From assembly GCA_028274465.1 (NCBI GenBank), contig CM051457.1, forward strand, positions 29,485,313 to 29,549,312: a stretch of 64,000 nt of DNA, in the 5' to 3' direction. Shown piece after piece: positions 10,208 through 22,320 of the stretch. Below the pieces are notes generated by a model, which was not told where the DNA came from, did no database searches, and was given only the letters and a program-made list of their open reading frames with translations. This DNA comes from Plantago ovata (Eukaryota; Streptophyta; Magnoliopsida; Lamiales; Plantaginaceae). Position numbers and translations under genes: made by a program. Within the stretch, counting starts at the first letter, position 1; each line of letters starts with the position of its first letter.

Positions 10208-10585
10208 TTGATAAGAACTGGCGAAGGTCTTATTAAGGTACAAACCTCCGTACTTGGAATATTCACACTTTCACAGCATTGGATTTTTGTTGAGCTCTTG
10301 ACTAACATTGGATGTTACTACTTTATTGAGGTCAAATGGCTCTTCCTTTCTCAACCGTTAGATCTAGAGCGGTTAACTCTAGAAATTTATGACAAGGATA
10401 TAAACATGCACTTCAAATCATTGCTTCCGAAGTTTCTACATGTATTTTCAAGTATAATGGAAAGTCCCAGAGAGGAGGAAGCAGTGGTGGAACATCTCAC
10501 TGGAGCCATCCAGTTTGTGCGCGAAAATCATAAAAAAAAAACTAGGCCAATGATCGTGCAAATTGGAATCACATATCGCCAGTGA
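10208..10585 (+). other. Unidentified open frame, 125 codons
   Basis: The second half (from LDLERLTLEIYDKDI onward, through LLPKFLHVFSSIMES) looks like an amphipathic helical-repeat segment with ordinary codon use. The first half is less convincing, and a possible splice acceptor precedes it (TTATTGAG near 10329). It could be a stray exon of a HEAT-type protein such as a UTP20-like ribosome-biogenesis factor, but the resemblance is too weak to assign. No neighbouring exons were found. Confidence 0.2.
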
Positions 10586-10902
10586 TCGAACTTACACTTA
10601 CAGAATGTTATGGTTTTCTTTCTATGATACCTGGAAAGCAGATGTTCCTATATGAATCAGTTGTTCAACTTCAAAAACTGGATCGATACAGAAATACATT
10701 GTTCATGACTGCAATTCTGGGTGTATCAATCAAGCCGTAGTCCCCACTTCACTCATGTGATGAATACCCGGGATTATGGGTTGTGTGTTGGGTCGAAGAG
10801 GCTGCGGTTCGAGGCTTGGCCCGGGGAAAGGGGCGTCGATCTGCTAGTGTATGGGAGGGAGTAGTTTAGTTGTTTTCTTTTAATTATACTCCTTGTTGGA
10901 GT

Positions 10903-11253
10903 CAGTGGCGTCTTTGACTTTTAGGTGGCCCTGTGCAAAATTTTAGACGAGGACCATGTAATAAAAAAATAGATAAATGAATAAAAATTTATAGAAGAAA
11001 AATATTGTCAAAAATTATCACATTCAAGTATTGAAATTATTTCCGAACATAAAATTCCAAACAAACTAAAAAGATCACTTAAAAAGTTTACTTTTTGAAA
11101 CGGCAACAACTACTCCTACACTAATACACTATATAAATTTCCACCTAAACCACCTTAATTAATAAGATCACTTAAAACTTAAAAAGTGCAACTATTCTAG
11201 CATTCTTTGAGGCAAAATCATCAATTAAATCATCATAGCTAATTTTCTCCGGA

Positions 11254-11336
<83 letters not shown>

Positions 11337-11464
11337 TACTATTATTATTATTATTATTATTAATAGAATCCTATACTGGGCTTTAGTGCCATGGGTCTCG
11401 GAGGCCCCCGAAATGTGTGGCCCTGTTCCGTCGATCTTACGGAACAGGCTAAGAGCCGCACCTG
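10903..11464. mobile_element. Non-autonomous hAT element (562 bp) with 8-bp target duplication
   Basis: The element starts CAGTGGCGTCTTTGAC and its other end, read on the minus strand, is CAGGTGCGGCTCTTAG. It is flanked by exact copies of GTTGGAGT at 10895-10902 and 11465-11472. An 8-bp target duplication and CAG-type ends are hallmarks of hAT transposons. There is no transposase, so movement would need help in trans. The interior is AT-rich and carries a long TTA microsatellite. Confidence 0.9.
11254..11362. repeat. (TTA)n microsatellite
   Basis: About 105 bases of TTA/ATT repeats, with two small interruptions, lie inside the hAT element. Confidence 0.95.
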
Positions 11465-11472
11465 GTTGGAGT

Positions 11473-12145
11473 CAGTTAACTTGTTCGGTAAGAAAATGTT
11501 AGGAAAAAAATTCTAGGACAGATTTACGAGAATCTTACCTGATTCTGCCTTATCTCTAGATGGCAGAACTTGGTCAACAAGTCGTGTCTTTACTATTTAA
11601 GCATTGTACTACTTTCATTATTTTTCATAGTTGAATATTTATTTGAGTCGTAACTCTGGAGCTCTTTAGCTTATTCGCTCTTTAGCGGTATCTTGAGGTA
11701 AGTTACTCTTTAGTAATTTGTCTGTTGGTAGATTACTCTTTAGTAATTTGCTTGGCCAATACGTTTTCGTGTTGGATTTATTCTTTTTCTGCAATTCTCC
11801 ATCTCTTTCTACTTCTGTCAATTGAGGATCCATCATCATGTCAATCATAAAAAAAATGCAGGGCTAGGTAAAGAATCAATAAAAGAGCTAGAGCTAAGCT
11901 GGGATAATTGCAGTAAGAATAGCAATGTAAATGTGTAATAGTAACAATGTCTGAGAACCTGGTCCAATGGAATGGAATAGCCTAAGTTCTTTTATTAGAC
12001 AACCAATTATGGTCAACTGCCCGCGGCAGTTGGGAGGAACTTCCATCCGCTGCGGTTAATGATTTGCCTTATCCGTCATACGCGGGTCGGTTAAAAATTT
12101 GGCAAATAACCGCCCGCAACCGCCCGCGTACAAGTTTAAAAATAG
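11473..12145. other. No gene recognised
   Basis: AT-rich DNA. A short direct repeat (TTACTCTTTAGTAATTTG) occurs at 11703 and 11732. A GC-richer block with CCGCCCGC repeats at 12015-12130 is probably part of an old transposon end. Confidence 0.4.
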
Positions 12146-13006
12146 GGTAATTTCCATCCAGCTCCCCCGTTAGTTTCATCAATTACACATTACCCCATGT
12201 TAGTTCAACAACTACAAATTACACCCTGTTAGTGCACATCAATTACATATTACCCCACGATCTTGACTTTTTGCGAATTAAGGCCTGAAAAGTACAATTT
12301 TGCCCTCATTTAAGTTTTAGTTTTCAAAAAACACCAAACAACTTCAATTCTCTTTTATACATATTTGACTCTAAATTTTTCTACTTTACAAATTTGACTA
12401 TAAATTATTTAAATTAACCCCATTACTTATCTAAATCTCAAAATGATCTTAAATATTATTGCAAAAAGGTCCATACAAAATTTTTTATTCATATTTCAGT
12501 CCATAATTTTCATAAAAGAAATTAAAACTAAATAAAATAAAAAAACAGAAAAATAAATACTGCTCATCGGAGCTGTTTAAAGCTCCAATCGTCGCTGCCC
12601 AGCGGGAAGCTCCGATTGGAGCTTTAAACCGCTCTAATCGGAGCTGTCAAAAGCTCCAATTTGGAGCTTTTACAGCTCCGACTGGAGCTTTAACAGCTCC
12701 AATCGGGGTTGTACTTTCGGGCAGCTCCGGCGCCGGAAAAATTCCGCTGTCGGTGCTGAAGAAGAAGGACTTAAAAAAAACAAAAAAGAAAAGAAAATAA
12801 AAGTAAAAAGAAAATAAAATTAAAACATGAAAGAAAAAAGGAAAAAGAAAAGAAAATAGGATAAGGGAGTGTTTGGCTAGCCACATTTTCATAAAAAATT
12901 TAACTTGGTCAACTCGATTGGGGTGTAACGTAATTGTTGAATTAGGGGGGGGGAATATAAAAACTGATGCACTAACAGGGGTGCTTTATGAAAATTTCCC
13001 TTAATT
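12146..13006. mobile_element. TIR element with palindromic GGAGCT cluster
   Basis: The left end reads AGGGTAATTTCCATCCAGCT, followed by CCCCGTTAGT. The right end on the minus strand reads AGGGAAATTTTCATAAAGCA, followed by CCCCTGTTAGT. This gives an imperfect terminal inverted repeat of about 55 bp. The core (12560-12735) holds many copies of AGCTCC and GGAGCT in head-to-head arrangement, including a 42-base palindrome at 12639-12680. No transposase is visible. The minus-strand open frame through the core gives repeated GAVKAP peptides and is probably incidental. Confidence 0.6.
12639..12680. repeat. Palindrome with 20-bp arms
   Basis: CGGAGCTGT and AAAGCTCCAA on the left mirror TTGGAGCTTT and ACAGCTCCG on the right around a single T. 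The arms differ by one extra C. Confidence 0.85.
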
Positions 13007-14643
13007 AAAAATATAAATTGTTGCACTTTATTTATATATTTATAAACATAATTGTATGGGGGTATAATAATAGACAGTTCACTCACCTTCGCTCTAAGTG
13101 CATCCGTCCCTGGAAGTGGGGACTACAACTTGATTGAGGTGGAGATTCAAAGTTGAAAATATAATAGTCCATAATATAAGTTTATTAAATGTTTTATTAT
13201 TATAGTTTAAAAATATAATCGGGAATCAAAGTTGTAAATTATTGAGTAAAAAAATTAAAATGAATAAATTATAGTGGGACGAATACAACGATATCATAAT
13301 ATGTACAATTAAACAACTTTAATTATGTGCGTATTTTCCTAGAAACACTTGACGCCGCCACCGAAATGAAACCAACGAGTATTGCAAGTTGGTACGTCGT
13401 TCACTAATTAATTCGGTTCCTGACAAATGCGCAGGAGAACCAACCCTTGAAGAAAGCATGAACCAGCATTGCACTCCTTGACGAGCTGGGATGGGAATGG
13501 GAATAACCATTTAGAAGTCAATGTTTTTTGTCATTAATTACATGATTAATTTGGTTTGCCAAACTTATTTTACTTCACTTGGAACTTTCATGTGTAATGT
13601 CCAGCTACTTTGCCACAAAAGAGTCTACGTTTCGGAGTAAACACATACTTTATGTAGAATTGCAGATGCAAATAAACGTGCATGCTTTGCATAATTTAAA
13701 CAAAAAATGTTAAATTGGAATAGTGTGCGTAATTGAAGAATAATTAATGGAGATTAAAAGAAATTCTCAACGAGCCCCTTACATGTAATTCCGGTCGGGG
13801 AATTAGAGAATCCCCATGTCCGGTTGTGGTACTTTGTCTCTTAAGGGTTTGCAAACATTATGCAAGACTCTTTGTAATTGTTTTTCTTTTGAAAAAAATT
13901 TGTCGTTTCAAAAAAAAAAAAAACCAATGTAGCTTCGATCGGAGAAAAAAGCTCCGATACGACCGGAGCTTCAACTTCTCAGATTGGAGCAGTTGCTGCT
14001 CTGACCGGAGCAGTCAAAGCTCGTGTCAGAGGATCTTTATTTTATTTATTTTAAACAAAAGTTGTTTTAAAAAAAATCCTTTAAATGCTAACTAAGGGTT
14101 GTTTGTTTCTCTAAAAATTCAAAAGTGCTATGATGCCTTAATATGTCTTGAGTAGGTGGTAGATGTTATGTTGGGAGAATCCGAAAATATTGGAAGTAGA
14201 ATTATTAGGAGTTCATTGTGATTAGAAAAGAAAAAATGAGAGCGAGAAAGAAAGACTATGTCACGAAGAGACACAACACGGGCTAGGGAGAGAACGGTTG
14301 TCTGAATGGCTTGCCAAAAGACCTGTATGCCTAGTTTTACAAATAAGAGTTTCTTAGTTGTTGATATTGAAATATGTCTAATATGTTATATCGCGAATCA
14401 CAACGGACTAAAGGAATGTGGACACAATCTAAGTATCATGAAGCTCTCCCTGTCTCTGTTCGTACGAACCTCGATCTGTACGTCTCAACTAGGTAAAATA
14501 TGAGAAGCTCACAAATTATTATTATAAGGCATTTGGGAGATCACGATGTTTTCACTTAATCACTTAAAAGAGCTTAGGACACTTCGAGATGCGGATGGTT
14601 TCTTGGTTTTCACTAAAACCAGGGGTTTTCACTAAAACCAGGG
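13007..14643. other. Gene-poor DNA; second GGAGCT cluster at 13930-14020
   Basis: No gene is recognised. A cluster of CTCCGAT/GGAGC repeats at 13930-14020, next to an A run, is related to the clusters at 6.4, 12.6 and 45.2 kb. A segment at 13113-13140 is an inverted match to 10726-10750 (AGTCCCCAC core). Two direct copies of GGTTTTCACTAAAACCAGG lie at 14605-14642. The minus-strand open frame at 13319-13510 is unidentified. Confidence 0.4.
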
Positions 14644-15413
14644 TAGACGTTCCTTATCTTGTTTATTCCTGATCCTAATTACCTTACCTTTTTGTTGAGT
14701 TGTTCCAGGAGCGGACTTACGGGAAGGTACGGAGAAGAAGGAGACTAGGACGAATGGACATACGTTAGAAAGCTCAGGTACGATATTTACACATTGATTA
14801 ATTGATGTATTTAACACTAGTTCTTTCGTATTGTGACTTAGCCCAGGAACTAAGAAGGATGTTAGGATGATTTGAGCTAAGGACGGACTAAGAATCGTAA
14901 GAGTCAGAAGGTTGGGAAGACCTAGTAGATTCAAGAAGATTCACCTAAGTGGGCCAGGGCCAAGTCCATGAAGGTCAATGTTGTGCCTACTTAATTCGTA
15001 CACGTGGATGAAGGAGAAGACGACAGGTGACAGCCTAGTATTGGACCGACTCAAGGATGACCAATACCTATAAAATGACATCAATCCCCAAAAACAAGGT
15101 ATCAAGTATTAACTACTCTCACTAATTACACCTAGACAAGGAAGGCTATCAACCTCCTTTTAGTGAAGTCTCTAACCGGTTTGACCTTAGGCAAAGCAAA
15201 TCGGCATAATCACACCTCCACACGTGCATTTGTTATTCTCAGGTACAAAGAAGTCATAAAGAAGTACCGGGAAGAGGACGTTGCACCTACAGAAGATTAT
15301 TGTGATTCGTATATGACTATGGTGACTTAGTGAGATCTTTGTTATTCACGATCTGTAACGAATTTGTACCTAGTTAAATCGATACTTTGATTCACTAGAA
15401 AAACACTCTTACA
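14644..15413. repeat. LTR-like dispersed repeat, copy A
   Basis: This is the longer copy of a repeat also present at 19333-20019. Shared landmarks in order are AGACGTTCCTTATC, GGGACTTAC-like, AAGGTCAA, a TATAAAA-type box, ATCCCCAAAA, AGTGAAGTCTC, CGGTTTGAC, CACACGT and CTAGAAAA.CAC.CTTACA at the end. The size, internal TATA-like box and lack of coding suggest a solo LTR. Boundaries are estimated from where the two copies stop matching. Confidence 0.6.
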
Positions 15414-16372
15414 TTAGTTTAGGCCCAAGTGTAACAATTGAACTATACGTTCCGTACGTTACCGTATACATTTTCTCATTTGACTAGTTTTGCATATCTC
15501 ACACGTAGGTTTACTGATAATTTCTACCAATTGAACCAAGCAATCACTACAAAACTTATACGAAGTTGCTAAAACATGAATAGGAAAAGTATTTGATGAT
15601 TGAGGACAAGTTGAATAATCAGGGGAAACAGCTCACAGGGACGACTTAGATGATGTCCGATCCAAGCTTATGGGATAAGAACAAATATAAAGTGAATAAT
15701 GACATGATAATTCCCCCTTTTTGTTTTCTCCACATCTACCTAATGGTGTTAGTTAATAATAATATCTTATCTAACCCAAATTGGGTGTTTAGATCATCCA
15801 ACCAAATGAAATCTGCCCCCAGGTAATGACTAATGTGGGGTAAACTTAGAGATAATATAATTAAATTAAATAAATGAATAAATAAATGAAACGCCCACAG
15901 AAGCTTGGAGGAAAACCAATACCAGAAACCAGTAGCTGGTTTAAGTAAAAAGAGTTCCAGAAAACCGGGAGAAAAGTAGTATTAAAAGGGAGGTGGGTCC
16001 ACTGGGGATGAAATGATGACCGATCTGATAGGGGATTGGTTTTGGGGTGTTCCATTCCATGAAATGTGGCGATTCGACCATATTCTGACACTGCCTATGG
16101 CGTGCCACGCGCTTCCTCACCTTGTTTATTCTGCATGCACCGCATTACCCCATTGATCTTCACGTGACACAACACCCACAGCATATTACCTCACTCACCC
16201 CTCCGCTTTTTGGTTTCTTCCCAACGTACGCCATCTGTATTTTTAAAACTTTCGTACATTTTGATTTTGTTTTTTAAAGAGTTTTACATTATGATTTAAA
16301 TTACGGAAATTCAATTAATTTTACTTTTTTTGGAATAATTATGTGAAAAAGTTGGTGTCTTTCTAGCCATTC
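15414..16372. other. No gene recognised
   Basis: AT-rich DNA with unremarkable short frames. The minus-strand frame at 15861-16091 does not resemble any family I know. Confidence 0.4.
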
Positions 16373-16479
16373 AAATGGTGTGCCACGAATTCTGTGTAAC
16401 TTTGCTGAGTCTCTTTAGCTCCTTATTCAATAAAATCATTTATTTTTCAAAAAAAATTAAAAATGGTGTGCCACGAATT
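16373..16479 (+). mobile_element. Short retroposed insert flanked by a 19-bp target duplication
   Basis: AAATGGTGTGCCACGAATT occurs exactly at 16373-16391 and 16461-16479. The 69 bases between them end in AATAAAATC followed by T/A-rich sequence and a run of A. A long exact target duplication with a 3' A-rich tail is the signature of LINE-type retroposition, here a heavily 5'-truncated copy. Confidence 0.75.
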
Positions 16480-17456
16480 ATAAACTGTCAATCTTATTTT
16501 ATAAAATCGAGCTTGTGCTCGACTCGTCAAGTGATAAAATTGATCGTGAACTGCTCAAAGAGCTTGACTCGTGAGCGTTCAGCCCGTTAGAGCTCGAAGA
16601 AAATAAGCTAATTTGTTTAAAATTTACATAAGTGTGAGAGAGAGAGGTGTGATGAGAGCGGGGTTAAGGTTGATTTATTTATTTTATTTTGTTTTTGAAA
16701 CGGCTAAAAATATTATTAATCATCACCAACCAAAATTTATACAACAAGGTGCATAAGGGATGCACATCGAAGAAAAGACGTCAAATGTATATAATTGGTT
16801 TATTTATTTATTTTTTAAATACATATATTATAAATATTTATGACTTTTGAGTTTAACATATTTTTTGGATGATCAATTCAAACTAAAAAATAAAACGATG
16901 ATGCTAACAAATTCTTTTACGATCGAGATCGACTTGATTTGTTAACGCCACGGCAAGATAGATAAGGCAAATCCAAATTTTTTTGGTACTAGTCGAAAAT
17001 AGCGATCCTAGATATGAAGAAAGACCCAGTCGAGGACGGGATGCAAAGAACCTAAAACGGCTGGCTGACGTCTAACCGAACCATTTGGTGCCTGTCTCAC
17101 GCGCCCGCCACGTCCCTTGTCCTTTTCCTCCCAGGACAAAATTCAACTTGACACTTTCATTTCCATCCTTTTCTTTAATCCAAATCCATTCCAATCCATT
17201 ATTATAAAATACTAAGAAATATACAATCTGAAATTCTTTAGTCTACCAAGTACCAATACAGTAATACTACTAGTAGTAGTTGTTGGTTGATACATACAGG
17301 CCCCTATTCCAGGAATGTGTAAAACCTGGTTTTGTTCTGTTTTGTTTTCTCGATTTCCCATCATACAGTAAACCACCTTATGCGTCCCTAGTTTTCATTT
17401 CTTTCCATGTTCCATTTTTCTTCTACACTCCTTCTTCACTGCCCACTATTTTTACA
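16480..17456. other. Upstream region of the LBD gene
   Basis: No separate gene is seen. A CGCCACGTCCC motif (ACGT core) at about 17106-17115 and CT-rich leader sequence before the LBD start are the only promoter-like signs. Confidence 0.35.
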
Positions 17457-17466
17457 TATATAAATA
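17457..17466 (+). promoter_or_regulatory. TATA box of the LBD gene
   Basis: TATATAAATA about 123 bases upstream of the LBD start codon. It is followed by a CT/CA-rich leader with AAATCAAATCAAAACAAAAC. Confidence 0.7.
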
Positions 17467-17588
17467 CACCTTCAACTTCAAGCCTATCATCAACCTAGTC
17501 CATTTTCTCTCCTCAAATCAAATCAAAACAAAACAAAATTCTCCCCTTATTTCAACACCAACTTCCAAAACAAGAAAAATCCTCCAAA

Positions 17589-18496
17589 ATGCGAATGAGT
17601 TGTAATGGATGTCGAGTCCTTCGTAAAGGCTGTAGTGACAATTGCAGCATAAGACCCTGCTTGGAATGGATCAAATGCCCCGAATCTCAAGCCCACGCCA
17701 CTGTCTTCCTCGCTAAATTCTACGGCCGTGCGGGCCTTATGAACCTCATTAATGCCGGCCCAGCCCATCTCCGCCCTGGTTAGCACCCATTTTCCACATT
17801 ATTATTATTACTACCATTCAATTTTCAGTTGACTAAAGAATGCTAGTATTAATATTTGTTTGTTTTTGTTCAGCTATATTTAGGTCGCTACTATACGAGG
17901 CTTGTGGAAGGATCGTGAACCCGATATTCGGGTCGGTCGGGTTATTCTGCTCCGGGAGCTGGCAGCTATGTCAAACAGCTGTCGAAGCGGTTTTAAAAGG
18001 GGCTCCGATAACCCAAATAGCAGCATCCGAAGCGGCTGAAAACAAAAATGGACCTCCACTTAAGGCGTTTGACATCAGGCATGTGAATAAAGAAGATAAT
18101 AAAGAGAATCATAATAACTCTTCCGGGTCGAATGATTTGCACCGGGTCAGGACCCGGTGCAGGTTTAAGAGGTCTGGGGCGAAGGTTAATAAGAAGATTG
18201 ACCCGGTTTGTGTTGGGTCGGATGAGTCGGGTCATGATGAGGTTGCGATTCGGTCGCCGAGTCATGAGTCGTCTTTGAGCCACCAGTCGGACCAAGTTGT
18301 GGAGAGCTTGGGATCTGCTCAGACGGATGAGGCGGTGGTGGAAAGAGCCGGTGAGGGTGGAGTTGTGCTGGAGCTGTGTTTGGGGTTTGAGCCGGTTAAG
18401 CGGGTGGTGAAGAGTAAAGGGTTAACTGTTGGGTCGGGTAAGTTTGAAGGTGGGTCGTGTAAAATGGAGCTGGGATTGGATTTTCCGGATTTGTAA
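17589..18496 (+). CDS. LBD: LOB-domain (LBD) protein, class II
   Basis: Exon 1 at 17589-17778 and exon 2 at 17874-18496 are joined across a 95-bp intron (CCTG|GTTAGC .. TTCAG) to encode 270 residues. The LOB zinc-finger-like block is CX2CX6CX3C (C5, C8, C15, C19). It is followed by the GAS region ([15 protein letters not shown], then [20 protein letters not shown] across the intron). The start [16 protein letters not shown] and the absence of a full leucine coiled coil mark class II, closest in my reading to the LBD40-42 branch rather than LBD37-39. The C-terminal half is variable, rich in S, E, N and K, and ends with LELCLGF (an LxLxL EAR-type repression motif) and MELGLDF. It is a nuclear DNA-binding regulator; targets cannot be read from sequence. 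No neighbouring gene shares its orientation closely. Confidence 0.93.
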
Positions 18497-19145
18497 GAGA
18501 TAGGCTCAATTTTGACGGCTCAGATGTAGTAGTAGCATTTTTTGTTTTTGGTTTTATTGGTTTTTTAGGGATAGATTAGAGAGAGGAGTGTCGTTTTTGT
18601 ATTTTAGTTTCTTGTCTTTGTTCGTTCGCCTACACAGGGCGCTCTTAATGTACAAATTGACCGGATCATAATGTGAAACTCTCTCCTCTTTTAAAAGTAA
18701 ATTGTTATACGAAGTCAAGAGAGAACAGAGCATTTCTGAGCAGTGGTGTGTCCGACGTTAAAGAGCTAATAAATGATGTTTGAAAGTCAAAGTTTACTAG
18801 TAATCTTATGTGATTATATTTGTGAAGATGTTGCAGGAGATTGTTCATAGTCACTCTACTGTTAACGAGTCGAACCTGTTATCGAACTTGAACTTTATGT
18901 TGATATTAAAATTAAAATATGTCTAGTTCGTTCCGCTCCATAACGAATTAAGAATTATTCTTACGCTTTTAGTATCGCAAATCATCTCTACCTCTCACCG
19001 TCCGTACCTTGATGATCTTTATTTTTAGGGTAAGTTTATAAGGGTCTCAGAATCTTATACCGGGGCCAAATAAAGGTTCATAGATTTGATCCTAGTGAGC
19101 TACGGAAGAACAACAACTACGGACAAATTGACATATTTCTATTTA
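18497..19145. other. LBD 3' region and intergenic DNA
   Basis: Contains the likely LBD 3' untranslated region (T-rich, to about 18650). No further gene is recognised. Confidence 0.5.
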
Positions 19146-19323
19146 GGCTATGTTCTCTTCGTCTGAACAAAACTGAACAGAACTGATTAGAACTGAACTT
19201 ATTTGTATTACAAAATATTATTAGGCAAATCCGATATGAACTGAACTGAACGTAATGCATCTAAACTAAACTCATTTAAACAGAACTTAAAATAATCAAT
19301 TTTCAGACGAAGAGAACAGAGCC
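19146..19323. mobile_element. Tourist-like MITE, copy 1 (178 bp)
   Basis: Terminal inverted repeats are GGCTATGTTCTCTTCGTCTG at the left and its near-complement ending AGAGAACAGAGCC at the right. TTA flanks both sides (19143-19145 and 19324-19326). A 3-bp TTA duplication and GGC-type ends fit PIF/Harbinger-derived Tourist MITEs. The interior is rich in ACTGAACT. A second copy in the reverse orientation is at 51911-52092. Confidence 0.85.
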
Positions 19324-19332
19324 TTAATCAGG

Positions 19333-20019
19333 TTAGACGTTCCTTATCTCAATTATTCCGTACCCTAATTACTTGACCTATTTTACTTAAGTTGAGCCAA
19401 GAAGGGACTTACAAAGAGCAACAGAAGAATAGCCACAGATGGATTGACATTTTCTACAAGAAGATAGAGATGGAGTCACAGATGGATTGACATTTTCTAC
19501 AAGGAGATAGAGATGGAGTCACAGATGACTTAAGCCACAGAAGGATTGAAGGTTCTAGAAGATTCAGGAAGATACGCCTAGCTAGGTGGGCCTGGACCAA
19601 GCCCATAAAGGTCAACATTGGTCCTACTATGTACACATGGAAGAGCGAGAAGATGATAGATGTAAGCTAGAGATTGGACTGACGTAAAGGAGAACAAGGT
19701 AACAAATATAAAAGGGGCTCCAATCCCCAAAATCAAGGTAATTAACACATATTTTATACAAGGAAGGTGAACAAACTATTTTAAGTGAAGTCTCCTTCCG
19801 GTTTGACAACAGGCATAATCACAATTCCACACGTTCATTTGTCTATCTCGAGTACTAAAATACATCTTGGGGGATACTTTGAAATGACAAGTGCACCTAA
19901 AGAAGAAGAACATTGATTGTGACCTAATGAAGACTTAGAGATTTGTATATTGTATTTGTACCTTAATGAATTAGGATATACTTATTTTTATTTACGAACT
20001 ACTAGAAAACACCCTTACA
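19333..20019. repeat. LTR-like dispersed repeat, copy B
   Basis: Shorter copy of the repeat at 14644-15413, in the same orientation, with the same ordered landmarks, including ATCCCCAAAA and AGTGAAGTCTC. It contains an internal near-duplication (GGATTGACATTTTCTACAAG at 19441 and 19483). The Tourist MITE lies immediately upstream. Confidence 0.6.
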
Positions 20020-20570
20020 CTTTAAAATTAAAATTAAGAGATCAATCCAAAATTGCAAGTTTCGAACTTGCTCACGAGCGTTTGATGAGTGACTAAAATA
20101 ACTTAATAATTATTTAAAGTTACATATTTAACTTTAAAATGGTTATGTTCATAAATAAATAATATTTTTAATATTAATAATACGTTGCTTAATGTTTTCA
20201 ATATAAAATATATACCCACAATAAATTATATATGTTATATTTTAGATATAACTATAATATATGTTTAAATATAACTGGATCAATCTTCTTACTTATATAT
20301 TCACGAATTGCTCACGAGCAGTCAAGTTATTTTTCAAAGTGATCGTTACTTGATCGAGACCAAGTCGAGCTTGCTCTCGATCACGATCGCGTTGACCGAG
20401 CTTGAGTAGAATTTTGATTGAACTTTCTGCAAGTTGCTCTCGATCAGCTTGATTCATAACTAACACCCCTACTCTACACCAAGTCAACTATAAACAAGTA
20501 TCTTCAGACATCACAATCAAAGAATAAATTCCAAGTAGATTCAAGTATTGACCACAATACTTACCAGTAC
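20020..20570. other. AT-rich spacer before the duplicated block
   Basis: No gene. A block of GATCG/CTCGATC repeats at 20340-20455 is probably transposon-derived. Confidence 0.4.
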
Positions 20571-22320
20571 TTGGGATGCATGAATTCAGTCTGGCTGAGG
20601 GCTAATTTAACAGCCACAATTGGAGGGTGCATGGCCATCTGCGAACGGAATACTACTGACACTAGCTGCAGCGGAGTTAACTGTTGCCAAACAATACACA
20701 AGCGGCCACAAGGAGGTGCGTTATACTTATTGAACGATCAATCAATTCAGCAATTAGAGTACAGTACCTGCGATTATGCGTTTATGGTTGACAAGACTTG
20801 GTTGTATCGTGACTATACGATGTATAGAGAATTACAAGGCGATTTGTTGAATCCGTTTGATCAAGATTTTCAGAATGCACCTCTGGTGCTTGATTGGGAG
20901 TTGACAAAACATGTACACCATCCTGGTTATTGTCGTACATACCGCGACATAGACCATGACATCTTCTTTGATGAATACGAGTATGGATCATCGACGAGGC
21001 AGTGCTATTGTCTGCGTGGTTATGATGGAAATGCATATCTAGGTGGATGTGAGGATGTAGATGAATGTATAACTGGGATGAACAACTGCGGTAATTCTAC
21101 ATGTATAAATCAGAGTGGAGGTTATATATGTGAAGTTCCTACTCAGACTGGTAACAAGTCTAAGGTGAATGGTATACTTATCGGGGTTGGAAGCGGGTTA
21201 GGGGCGCTTCTTTTGCTCATTGGGGCGTGGAGGTGTAATAGAGTCGTAAGGAAAAGAATCAAGGCGAATCAGAGGCAGAAGTTCTTCAAGAAAAATGGAG
21301 GCTTATTGTTGGAGCAGCAGTTGATATCAAGTGAAAATCGTCTAGAGAAGACACAGTTGTTTGGTTCTAAGGAGTTGGAAAAGGCAAACAGACAATTACA
21401 ACGAAATGTTAGGGGGCGGAGGGCAAGGTACAGTCTATAAAGGCATGTCAACCGATGGAAGAATCGTGGCCATCAAGAGGTCGAAGAGGGTACATGAGAG
21501 CTATCTGGAAGATTTCATCAATGAGGTCATGATTCTGTCTCAGATTAACCATCGGAACGTAGTCAAATTGTTGGAATGTTGTTTAGAAACAGAGGTTCCA
21601 GTTCTGGTATACGAGTTCATACCTAATGGAACGCTCTCTCAACTGATCCATGATCCGGGCGAGGACTTGCAGTTATCATGGGAGATGCGCCTTCGAATCA
21701 TGGCAGAAGTGGCAGGGGCGCTTTCTTATCTGCATTCTTCTGCATCAACTCCAGTGTATCACCGCGATATCAAATCAACCAACATTCTACTGGACGATAA
21801 ATACCGTGCCAAAGTGCCGATTTTGGAACTTCAAGATCAGTCTCCGTCGATCAGACTCACTTGACAACTCGTGTATTAGGCACATTCAGGTACTTGGACC
21901 CTGAGTACTTCCAGTCAAGCCAGTTCACAGACAAGAGCGATGTTTACAGCTTTGGAGTCCTTATGGTCGAGCTTCCTGAATTCGATGGATGAGAACGTTG
22001 TGCTCGATATTCTTGATGAGCAGGTGGTGAAAGAGGGAAATAAGGAAGCACTTTTCGCAGCAGCTGAGATAGTGAAAAGATGTCTGGACTTGAATGGAAA
22101 GAAAAGGCCAACCATGAAAGAAGTAGCAGTCGAATTGGAACGGATTCAGATGATGAAAGAAGGTTCGGATGTTAAACCTGGCGAAGAAGCTAGAGCATTC
22201 TACACCATCGACGTTTCAGAGGATTACGATTTTTCAGCAGTTTCTGGAAGCATGCGGTTTGATACTATAACAACAGATCCATTCGATGAACATCCTCTCT
22301 TATTGCATGATGAATCATGA
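20571..22320 (+). pseudogene. WAKL: Wall-associated-kinase-like receptor, truncated pseudogene
   Basis: The signal peptide and galacturonan-binding start are missing; homology to the second copy begins abruptly at 20571. What remains reads through the cysteine-rich extracellular region (GCMNSVWLRANL), an EGF-like Ca-binding motif (DVDECITGMNNCGN), a membrane span (ILIGVGSGLGALLLLIGAW) and the start of the kinase ([34 protein letters not shown]). Breaks relative to the other copy are a net 5-base loss near 21393, a 1-base loss near 21815 that destroys the DFG frame, and a deletion of about 70 bases near 21974. No introns interrupt the homology. It is not expected to make a working receptor. 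Confidence 0.9.

Noticed and set aside
17993-18295. 100-codon minus-strand frame
   Set aside because: Lies entirely antisense to LBD exon 2 and has no homology.
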